Assembly (NCBI GenBank): GCA_029261955.1
Contig: JAJDAI010000499.1
Span: forward strand, 1-11,906
Length of the DNA: 11,906 nucleotides
Reading direction: 5' to 3'
Source: Deltaproteobacteria bacterium
GTDB taxonomy: Bacteria; Myxococcota_A; UBA796; UBA9615
Position 1 is the stretch's first letter. The number at the start of each line of letters is the position of its first letter. Under the pieces are notes generated by a model. The model was not told the DNA's origin, did not search any database, and was given only the letters and a program-made list of their open reading frames with translations. Positions 1 to 5,478 of the stretch are shown here, piece after piece. The position numbers and the translations under genes are program-made.

Positions 1-523
1 CCTGCGCCTGGACGAGGTGCAGACCCCCTACGCCAACCGGCCGCTGGCGGTGGAGATGCCGTCGGCGGGGCGGCCGCTGGAGCAGGGCCTGCGGCAGCGG
101 CTGGCGGAGGCCGGCGTGGGGCTCGCGACGCTCACCGAAGCGGCCGGGCTCAGCGCGACGGGCGATCCGGTGCTCGACGCCGCGCTCCCGCTGCCCGAGC
201 GCTACTCGGTGCCGCGCGCGACCTGGGATGCGGTGCTGGCGGCGGACCGCGTCATCGCGGTGGGCACCTCGGTGGTGCGGGCGCTGGAGAGCGCGGCGCG
301 GGGACCGCTCGAGGGGGTCACGGAGCTGCGCCTGGGATCCGAAACCGAGCTGCTGGTGGTCGACGGACTGCTCTCGGGCATGCACGAGCCGGGCGAGAGC
401 CACTTCCAGCTCATGGCCGCCTTCGCGGACCTCGACCTGCTTCGGCGCGCGCACGAGCACGCGACCCGGGCGGGCTATCGAAACCACGAGTTTGGGGACA
501 ACACGCTGCTGCTGGCAGCGTGA
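1..523 (+). CDS. queA: S-adenosylmethionine:tRNA ribosyltransferase-isomerase (QueA family), C-terminal part
   Basis: The gene is cut by the left edge; reading starts at base 2 and about 173 residues remain of a family usually 340-360 long. QueA transfers and isomerises the ribosyl group of SAM onto 7-aminomethyl-7-deazaguanine in tRNA, giving epoxyqueuosine (known for the family). Visible signatures are PSAGRPL, TLTEAAGLSATGDP, IAVGTSVVRALESAA, VVDGLLSGMHEPGESHF and the C-terminal YRNHEFGDNTLLL, which match the conserved QueA C-terminal blocks in order. The form is divergent: canonical enzymes have a TNFHLP-type block where this one has SGMHEPGESHF, a version I associate with a separate subgroup also found in Actinobacteria. 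No other queuosine gene is in view, so the exact substrate is less certain than the family. It ends 6 nt from the stop of the convergent porin gene. Confidence 0.88.
   Translation, partial: LRLDEVQTPYANRPLAVEMPSAGRPLEQGLRQRLAEAGVGLATLTEAAGLSATGDPVLDAALPLPERYSVPRATWDAVLAADRVIAVGTSVVRALESAARGPLEGVTELRLGSETELLVVDGLLSGMHEPGESHFQLMAAFADLDLLRRAHEHATRAGYRNHEFGDNTLLLAA
502..522. terminator. Hairpin overlapping the queA stop codon, candidate bidirectional terminator
   Basis: Perfect 8-bp inverted repeat CACGCTGC / GCAGCGTG with a 5-nt loop (TGCTG). The right arm runs into the queA TGA (521-523). On the minus strand the hairpin begins 7 nt beyond the porin stop (530-532), so it could serve both convergent genes. 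No T-run follows on either strand, so an intrinsic terminator of classical form is not shown. Confidence 0.45.
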
Positions 524-529
524 TCGGGC

Positions 530-1939
530 TCAGAGTCGAGCTTGCAGCATGAGCACCAGCGAGTCGTTGTCCGTGGCGAAGCCCTCGGTCATCTCCTCGC
601 GGTGGGTGTAGTCGAGCTGCACCTTCATGCGCTGCTTGAAGAGGTAGAAGCCGACGCCGCCGGTCACGTCGAGGCGGTCGCCCGCGTCCGAGAGCTCGGT
701 GTGGTCGTCGTAGCCGTCGACCCGGACCGACACGTCGAGGTGCCCGGGGATGATCGCGCAGCCCAGCTGGGCCATCCAGCCGAGGCTGGCGCGCTCGGCC
801 AGGAAGTCCGGCAGGCCCTCGGTGTCGAAGGTCGGCGTGGCCTTCGAGTACATGACCTCGCCCAGGATGGTGAAGCGCCAGAACCGCAGGCCCAGGTCAC
901 CGCCGGCGGTGAGCGTCTCGGCCTCGAGGCCCCAGTTGTAGTTGGCGCCGCCGCCCACGCTCAGGCTGAAGCCGTCGTGGTCCCAGTCGACACCGCTGTT
1001 GGTCCAGGAGTTGAGCAGGTCCAGGCTCAGGCGCCCGGCGAGGCGCGGCGTGGGGTCCCGGTCGCCGAGCAGGTCGCTGGTGCCGTTGCTGATGCCGATG
1101 GCCCACTTGAAGGCGTCCGAGGGCAGCGCCTTGTTCTCGTCGGGGCCGAGCGCGCCGAAGAAGAGCACGCCGGCTTCGCGGCCGGGGACCATCTTCTCGC
1201 TCATGAGCGAGCGCTCGCGCAGCGTGAGGTTGTTGGACGAGACCTGCGCCTCACGGCCGACCGCCGTGCGCTGGTAGCCGGCCTGGAAGCCCAGGAACTG
1301 CTTGGGCTGGAGCACGACGGTCGCCTCGACCAGTTCGAAGGGCGCGGGAGCGGCGGCGAGGGCGTCGTAGCGGGCGCTGTAGCCGGCCAGCAGGCTGAAG
1401 CCGACCATGTCCATCCAGGACACGCCGAGGCCCGCGCGGGCGCGGCGGATCGAGAAGCCGGGGGTCTGGTTGGGGTCGCCGTGCACGACGGGGTCGTTGC
1501 GGTCGGGGTCCGCCTGGTCGAAGAGCGTCGCGAGCGCCTGGACCTGGAGCATGGGCTGGAGCGTGAAGCCGTGGGGCAGCTCCAGCTCGAGCGGCGGCGG
1601 CGGCATGTTCTTGAGCACCGCCATGTGCGCCTTCATGCGCGCCTTCTTGGCGGCCCAAGCGTCGTCCTTCGGAGCGGCCTCGGCGGCCGGCTCGGCGGCG
1701 GCTTCCGGGGCGGGCTCGGCGGCAGGCTCCGGGGCCGGCTCGGCGGCAGGCTCCGGGGCCGGCTCGGCGGCGGGCGCGGGGGCCGGCTCGGCGGCGGGCG
1801 CGGGCTCGGCGGGGGGAGCCTCCTCGGCCGGAGCCTCCTCGGCGTCCCCAGACTCGTCGGTGGACTCCTCGTCCCCCGCTGAGGCGGAGGCCGGAACAGC
1901 CAGAAGAAGGGCGAACAAAATGCTCAGCATGCGTGCCAT
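530..1939 (-). CDS. Outer membrane porin, phosphate-selective porin O/P-like, with A/P/E-rich N-terminal linker
   Basis: Predicted 469-aa secreted beta-barrel. Residues 1-22 form a signal peptide (MARM, then the hydrophobic LSILFALLLAVP, then ASASAG). Residues about 33-90 are an Ala/Pro/Glu linker, followed by a short Lys-rich helix (KKARMKAHMAVLKN) and the barrel from about residue 115. GFSIRRARAGLGV and the later SSNNLTLRERSL...PGREAGVLFFGAL are typical of the OprO/OprP-type porin family. The last residues (LVLMLQARL) look like a final strand but end in Leu rather than the usual Phe/Trp. Start: an ATG at 1948 lies only 1 nt after the GGAAG at 1950-1954, whereas the ATG at 1939 has a 10-nt spacing, so I prefer 1939. 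The substrate (phosphate, other anions, or unspecific) cannot be read from sequence, and no phosphate-uptake genes are nearby. It appears monocistronic. Confidence 0.85.
   Translation of the reverse strand: MARMLSILFALLLAVPASASAGDEESTDESGDAEEAPAEEAPPAEPAPAAEPAPAPAAEPAPEPAAEPAPEPAAEPAPEAAAEPAAEAAPKDDAWAAKKARMKAHMAVLKNMPPPPLELELPHGFTLQPMLQVQALATLFDQADPDRNDPVVHGDPNQTPGFSIRRARAGLGVSWMDMVGFSLLAGYSARYDALAAAPAPFELVEATVVLQPKQFLGFQAGYQRTAVGREAQVSSNNLTLRERSLMSEKMVPGREAGVLFFGALGPDENKALPSDAFKWAIGISNGTSDLLGDRDPTPRLAGRLSLDLLNSWTNSGVDWDHDGFSLSVGGGANYNWGLEAETLTAGGDLGLRFWRFTILGEVMYSKATPTFDTEGLPDFLAERASLGWMAQLGCAIIPGHLDVSVRVDGYDDHTELSDAGDRLDVTGGVGFYLFKQRMKVQLDYTHREEMTEGFATDNDSLVLMLQARL
1689..1802 (-). repeat. 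24-bp tandem repeat encoding the A/P/E-rich linker of the porin
   Basis: About 4.75 copies of a 24-bp unit (plus-strand consensus begins GGCTCGGCGGCAGGCTCCGG) start at 1689, 1713, 1737, 1761 and 1785. The copies at 1713 and 1737 are identical; the others differ at a few bases. Each unit encodes eight residues of the AEPAPEPA type. The length is a multiple of three, so gain or loss of a copy would change linker length without a frameshift. Confidence 0.85.
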
Positions 1940-1964
1940 GGCGCGCATTCTTCCAGAGTCGGCC

Positions 1965-2009
1965 GCCCACCGCCGCTCACGCGCGCGGAAGGCGCCCGCC
2001 GCGGTGGGC
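1965..2009. promoter_or_regulatory. Long GC-rich inverted repeat just upstream of the porin RBS
   Basis: Perfect 9-bp arms GCCCACCGC (1965-1973) and GCGGTGGGC (2001-2009), extended inward by two more pairs after one mismatch, enclose a loop of about 21 nt. It ends 10 nt before the GGAAG ribosome-binding site of the porin gene (minus strand). If it lies in the transcript it would be a stable 5' leader structure; otherwise it could be an operator. I see no recognisable -35/-10 boxes around it. Confidence 0.4.
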
Positions 2010-2013
2010 TGAA

Positions 2014-2073
2014 TGGTGTCAGACCCCGCCTGGCCCGCCGAGCGCGCGAACGCACGCTGCGGTGTCAGGCACC
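2014..2073. repeat. Two copies of a GGTGTCAG(A/G)C(C/A)CC element, REP-like
   Basis: GGTGTCAGACCCC at 2014-2026 and GGTGTCAGGCACC at 2061-2073 are in direct orientation. The second is a near-palindrome (GGTG-TCAGG-CACC). Short extragenic palindromes with a GGTG...CACC core are reminiscent of REP elements mobilised by IS200-like (RAYT) transposases in other genomes. That link is recalled, not shown here, and no such transposase is in the window. Confidence 0.4.
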
Positions 2074-2082
2074 GGAGCGTGC
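2052..2082. terminator. Strong hairpin downstream of the MFS gene, candidate terminator or REP hairpin
   Basis: Thirteen-position stem GCACGCTGCGGTG / CACCGGAGCGTGC with a single G-G mismatch and a 5-nt TCAGG loop. It starts 16 nt after the MFS stop codon on the minus strand. No T-run follows, so it is either an unconventional terminator, a 3'-end stabiliser, or a REP-type element; its core is the second GGTGTCAG repeat. Confidence 0.5.
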
Positions 2083-2098
2083 AGTTCCGAATCTGGAT

Positions 2099-3265
2099 TC
2101 AGCGCGCCGGGTTTCGCTGGACTGCGCGCTCGGCCGCACCCCAGGCGAGCAGGCCGACGAGGCCGAAGATCGCGGCGGTGCGCAGCATCGTGCCGTCCGA
2201 GGTGGTGTCCGCGATGAAGCCGAAGAGGGGCGCGAGGAACAGGCGGCCGACCTCCCAGAGGCCGGTGAAGGCAGACAGCGCCATGCCGCGCAGCTCCTTC
2301 GGGGAGCGCTCGACGGTCTGACCCGCGAGCACCGGGAAGGCGTAGCCGTGCCCGAGCCCGCAGAAGAGGCCCGCGAGCACGAAGCCCTCGGTCGTCTGCG
2401 CCCCCGCCGCGATCCAGAAGCCGACCGCGTAGTTGAACAGCGAGATCGCGCCGACCTTGCCCGTGCCGACCCGCTCCGGGAGCTTCGCCCCCAGCAGCCG
2501 GACCATCACCGCGCCGCCGGCGTAGCTCAGCCAGAGCATGGCGGGGTTCTCGACCCCGCGGCCGTCCGCAGCCACCGTCGCGAAGGCCATGAAGACCGCC
2601 ACGAGCCCCGCGAACACGCCCGTCGCGAGCCACACGGGCCAGAGTGAGCGGTGCCCCAACGCGAGGCGCACGGACTGCACGGTCACCTTCGAGGCGGACC
2701 GATCTGCCTTGACCTCCGGAACCATCGGCAAGAACACGAGCGAGGAGGCCACGACCAGCCCGACGAGGGGGAGAAACCACCGCAGGTCCTCGGGTGCGAT
2801 GCCGATCTGGTCAGCGAAGGGGTTCACGATCAGCGGCGCCAGACCCGAGATCCCGAAGATCGCCAGGCCCTCGGTGCGTCTGGACGCAGGAATGCGGTCA
2901 CTCGCGAAGGTGAAGTAGCCGGCGAAGAGCGCACCAGCGCCGAGGCCCACGAAGATCCGCATGACGTAGACGAGCGGCCCGATGCTCGTCACCGCGAAGA
3001 CCATCGACATGCCGCCCACGAGCACGAGGGTCCCCACCACCAGCACCGGCTTGCGGCCCAGCACGTCCAGGGCCCAACCCACCAGGGGGCGACTCGCCAG
3101 CCCGCCGACCGAGGCGGTGGCCATGATCCCGCCGATCTCCGTCCTGCTGGCTCCGAGCCAGTCCAGGTACAGCGGCAACAGCAACATCGAGCAGTAGCCG
3201 AGCGCCTGCAGGAAGTGCGCGGCGATGAGGGCCAGGAAGGGGCGGTCGATCAGGCGGTCGTTCAC
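2099..3265 (-). CDS. Major facilitator superfamily (MFS) transporter
   Basis: A 388-aa inner-membrane transporter with about twelve hydrophobic segments, the normal MFS size. The loop 2-3 signature (motif A) is visible at residues 63-72 as GWALDVLGRK. A central, more polar stretch near residues 182-200 (PEVKADRSASK) fits the cytoplasmic loop between the two six-helix halves. The start is the GTG at 3263-3265, whose last two bases belong to the TGA of the upstream oxygenase gene (GTGA, 4-nt overlap). It has no good Shine-Dalgarno of its own, which suggests translational coupling. The frame stays open further upstream to 3727, but that part is antisense or out-of-frame to the oxygenase and not transporter-like. 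Substrate and direction of transport cannot be inferred; pairing with an oxygenase could suggest export or uptake of a small hydroxylated metabolite, which is speculation. Confidence 0.88.
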   Translation of the reverse strand: MNDRLIDRPFLALIAAHFLQALGYCSMLLLPLYLDWLGASRTEIGGIMATASVGGLASRPLVGWALDVLGRKPVLVVGTLVLVGGMSMVFAVTSIGPLVYVMRIFVGLGAGALFAGYFTFASDRIPASRRTEGLAIFGISGLAPLIVNPFADQIGIAPEDLRWFLPLVGLVVASSLVFLPMVPEVKADRSASKVTVQSVRLALGHRSLWPVWLATGVFAGLVAVFMAFATVAADGRGVENPAMLWLSYAGGAVMVRLLGAKLPERVGTGKVGAISLFNYAVGFWIAAGAQTTEGFVLAGLFCGLGHGYAFPVLAGQTVERSPKELRGMALSAFTGLWEVGRLFLAPLFGFIADTTSDGTMLRTAAIFGLVGLLAWGAAERAVQRNPAR

Positions 3266-3792
3266 CGGAAGGGGGGTCCCGTGAACCAGCCCACGACGGA
3301 GCGGCGGAGCCCGGCCGTCACCGGAGCCACGCGGTGGCGCAGGTAGGACGGAAAGACCACCGCGTCCCCCAGGCCCAGGTCCGCCGTGCAGCCTTCGACC
3401 CCGAACTCCAGCTCGCCGCCGTCGAAGTCGGAGGGGTCGCTGAGCAGCACGCTGATGCTGAGCTTGCGGCGCGACGCCGCCCCCGGGCCGAGGTCGATGT
3501 GCCAGCCGTAGGTGTCGCCGGGCGCGTAGGAGGCGACCTGGAGGATCTCGTGCTCCTCGAGCTCGAAGTGGAAGTGCGCGGAGTTGAGCGCCTCGACCAC
3601 CTCGCTCAAGCGGGCGGAGACCGCCACGTCGTCGAGCCAGCCGACCGAGGACCGGCGAGCCGCCCCGCCGTCCGCGGACGCGACGATCGCCCCGGGAGCC
3701 GTCCGCCCGCCCTGCAGGGCCCGGCACTGCTCGGCATCCAGCACACCGCGCGCCACCAACCAGCCCGCCACGAGATCGTTCCGCTCCGACAT
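3262..3792 (-). CDS. 2-oxoglutarate/Fe(II)-dependent oxygenase (prolyl-4-hydroxylase-like)
   Basis: A 176-aa protein with the double-stranded beta-helix core expected of this family. The iron ligands are the HxD of GWHIDLG (H98, D100) and the distal His of YLRHRVAP (H153); the 2-oxoglutarate-binding Arg is R163 or R164 in GLRRSVVGWF. The intervening SISVLLSDP..FDGGELEFG is typical of the Oxy_3 / P4H-like group. Known members hydroxylate proteins or small molecules using O2 and 2-oxoglutarate; the substrate here is not apparent. The ATG at 3792 has only a weak upstream GACAGG. It is the first gene of a two-gene unit, overlapping the MFS gene by 4 nt. Confidence 0.85.
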   Translation of the reverse strand: MSERNDLVAGWLVARGVLDAEQCRALQGGRTAPGAIVASADGGAARRSSVGWLDDVAVSARLSEVVEALNSAHFHFELEEHEILQVASYAPGDTYGWHIDLGPGAASRRKLSISVLLSDPSDFDGGELEFGVEGCTADLGLGDAVVFPSYLRHRVAPVTAGLRRSVVGWFTGPPFR

Positions 3793-3821
3793 CGCGCGAT
3801 CATGCCTGTCCGGAACGGGGA

Positions 3822-3852
3822 CGGCCCGACCCGCCGAAGCGAGGCCGGGCCG
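3822..3852. terminator. GC-rich hairpin downstream of the VOC gene
   Basis: Arms CGGCCCG (3822-3828) and CGGGCCG (3846-3852) pair perfectly. After one mismatch two further C-G pairs follow, leaving a loop of about 11 nt. It begins 15 nt after the VOC stop on the minus strand and precedes the oxygenase gene. Only a weak, non-T-rich tail (TCCCCGTTCC) follows, so termination is plausible but not of textbook form. Confidence 0.45.
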
Positions 3853-3867
3853 CCTTCCTCGCGAAGA

Positions 3868-4647
3868 TCAGCCCTTGGTGTGCAGCGCGAACATGCCGCC
3901 CTGCGGGTCGCGGCACTGCGCCACGCGGTCGCCGCCGGGCACGTCCATGGGGCCGTTGAGCACGGCGCCGCCGAGCTCCGCCACGAGCTTCAGTGACGCA
4001 TCCAGGTCCGGCACGGTGATGTAGTAGGCCCACGCGCAGACCGGCATCACCCCGCCGCGGTTCATGATTCCGCCGAGCGCGTACTCCATGCCCTCGCGCT
4101 TGAACATCCGGTAGATGCCGCCCGGTCCCATGTCCATCTCATCCGACTTCACCCAGCCGAAGGTGTCGCTGTAGAAGGCGAGCGCAGCCTCGGAGTCGTC
4201 CGTCGCGAGCTCGCACCAGGAGATCAGGCCGGGACCCCGCGGAGCCTCGCCCTCGTGAGCGCCGCCCTCGGGACAGACCAGCGCGATCACCGCGCCCCAA
4301 GGGTCGGAGACGGTGCAGACGCGCCCCACCTTCGGCATGTCCATGGGGGGCACGTAGACGCGTCCGCCGGCGTCGACGAAGGCCTTCGCGGTGGCGTCGA
4401 CGTCGGGCACCACGACGTAGGCGAGCCAGTGGCTCGGGGCGCCCATCTCCTTCGCCTCGGCCGCCAGCTTGGCGAGGCCGCCCATGGGGGCCTCACCCGC
4501 GACCCACATCGTGTAGTCCATGCCGGGGATGTCCGACTTCTGCGTCGTCCAGCCCACGACCTGTGTGTAGAAGGCCTCGGCCCCCGCAGGGTCGTCGGTC
4601 ATCAGGTCGAACCAGTCAAAGCGGCCACGGGCGTGAGCAACGGTCAT
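3868..4647 (-). CDS. VOC-family protein with two glyoxalase/bleomycin-resistance-fold domains
   Basis: A 259-aa soluble protein made of two related halves. The first (about 8-126) opens FDWFDLMTDDPAGAEAFYTQ and closes SDPWGAVIALV; the second (about 140-257) opens ISWCELATDDSEAALAFYSD and closes RDPQGGMFALH. Each half repeats the pattern W..L.T.D...A..FY, a central YVVVPDVDA / YITVPDLDA strand-helix element and a final DP.G..FA strand, typical of tandem VOC proteins. The length and layout resemble the mycobacterial Rv0577-type proteins. The catalytic Glu position of true glyoxalases is not preserved clearly, so I do not call a reaction. It has a strong GGAGGAGG ribosome-binding site at 4653-4660, 5-8 nt from the ATG, and is probably transcribed alone. 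Confidence 0.85.
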   Translation of the reverse strand: MTVAHARGRFDWFDLMTDDPAGAEAFYTQVVGWTTQKSDIPGMDYTMWVAGEAPMGGLAKLAAEAKEMGAPSHWLAYVVVPDVDATAKAFVDAGGRVYVPPMDMPKVGRVCTVSDPWGAVIALVCPEGGAHEGEAPRGPGLISWCELATDDSEAALAFYSDTFGWVKSDEMDMGPGGIYRMFKREGMEYALGGIMNRGGVMPVCAWAYYITVPDLDASLKLVAELGGAVLNGPMDVPGGDRVAQCRDPQGGMFALHTKG

Positions 4648-4690
4648 GAAATCCTCCTCCAGGGGGGTGAGAGCAGCGAGTCTAGATCCA

Positions 4691-4717
4691 GATTCCGCAT
4701 CCTCGGCGCACGGAATC
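4691..4717. promoter_or_regulatory. Inverted repeat upstream of the VOC gene
   Basis: GATTCCG (4691-4697) and CGGAATC (4711-4717) form perfect 7-bp arms around a 13-nt spacer, 44 nt upstream of the VOC start. This interval is visibly less GC-rich than its surroundings, as expected for a promoter. A TAGACT at 4679-4684 on the minus strand could be a -10 box, but I find no matching -35. It may be an operator or part of the preceding operon's 3' end. Confidence 0.35.
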
Positions 4718-4721
4718 GATC

Positions 4722-4744
4722 CTCCTGACGGACCGTGTCAGGAG
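4722..4744. terminator. Hairpin overlapping the stop codon of the last gene of the glycosyltransferase operon
   Basis: Perfect 8-bp arms CTCCTGAC (4722-4729) and GTCAGGAG (4737-4744) with a 7-nt loop. The TGA stop of the 246-aa gene (4738-4740) lies inside the arm. No T-run follows on the minus strand. It marks the end of the long operon and is a candidate terminator or RNA-end stabiliser. Confidence 0.5.
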
Positions 4745-5478
4745 TAGCGGTAGTGCAGGCCCGCGCGCGATGCGGCGGCGGACTCGTAGCGGCCGGTGAG
4801 GGCCTCGAAGTCGGCCTCCAGCCAGGTCGCGGTCTCCTCGGCCTCGGGGCCGTCCCCGACGACCTCGTCGATGGCCGCGTCCAGGGAGGGGCGGTCCACG
4901 AAGCTGAGCTTCTTGTAGGCCTCGATGACGTCATCGGGGGGGCGGTAGATGCGGGCCATGCCCGAGGGATCCTCGCTGAAGAGGCGCCGGCCGCTGCCGT
5001 CCACGGGGAACTCGCTGCCCTCCACGAAGGCGGGGTAGCCCTCGTCGGTCAGGTCGTCGGGGTACAGGCGCGTCAGCAGGCCGAGCAGCTCGGGGGAGAT
5101 GCGCACGACGGGGCCCCGCTTGCCGACGACGGACCAGCGCACGCCGGCGTCGCAGACCGCGTCCAGCTCCATCTTCGCGAGGGCGCTGGCCGTGCGGTCG
5201 CGGCCGTACTCGTGCTGGATCTGCTCCTCGAGTTCGGCGATGACCGACTCGGAGTCGCCGGCGCCTTGCGCGCGGACCTCGCGTTGGAGCGAGCGCAGCC
5301 GGTTGATCTCGTCGGGATCCGGGCGGTAGGCGTTGCTGAGCACCGCGCGGTGGAGGATGGCGCGGTCGGCGCCCTTCTTCAGGACCCGCTCGTAGGCGTA
5401 CAGGACCATGGCGAACACGGCCTCGTGATCCATGGGGATGAGCTGGACGTGCAGGTTCTCGGGCGTCGGTCGGCTCAT
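4738..5478 (-). CDS. Hypothetical protein (246 aa), last gene of the glycosyltransferase operon
   Basis: I do not recognise this family. The protein is soluble, with no signal peptide or membrane segment, and rich in acidic residues. Residues 17-110 look mainly helical (MDHEAVFAMVLYAYERVLKK, then an Arg/Glu-rich stretch at 55-105 that could form a coiled coil: EINRLRSLQREVRAQ, AELEEQIQHEYGRD). A middle segment (112-180) contains SVVGKRGPVVRISPELL and a Pro/Gly-rich part, and the C-terminus (183-232) is again helical with DDVIEAYKKLSF. The start is the ATG at 5478, overlapping the TGA of the 433-aa gene by 4 nt (ATGA), with GGAGG 7 nt upstream. The frame stays open up to 5667 but that extension is Arg/Pro-rich shadow. 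Tight coupling suggests it works with the 433-aa protein. Confidence 0.75.
   Translation of the reverse strand: MSRPTPENLHVQLIPMDHEAVFAMVLYAYERVLKKGADRAILHRAVLSNAYRPDPDEINRLRSLQREVRAQGAGDSESVIAELEEQIQHEYGRDRTASALAKMELDAVCDAGVRWSVVGKRGPVVRISPELLGLLTRLYPDDLTDEGYPAFVEGSEFPVDGSGRRLFSEDPSGMARIYRPPDDVIEAYKKLSFVDRPSLDAAIDEVVGDGPEAEETATWLEADFEALTGRYESAAASRAGLHYRYS

Noticed and set aside
1689..1802. Possible CRISPR-like array
   Set aside because: The 24-bp units are directly adjacent with no spacers, and they encode an in-frame protein linker.
542..1882. A 446-codon open frame on the + strand opposite the porin
   Set aside because: It is Val/Gly/Glu/Arg-rich, and its end is merely the complement of the A/P/E repeat; the porin has a signal peptide and family motifs on the other strand.
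3868..4647. Calling the VOC protein a glyoxalase I or antibiotic-resistance protein
   Set aside because: The fold repeats are clear but the characteristic metal-ligand set is not, and tandem VOC proteins have very varied functions.
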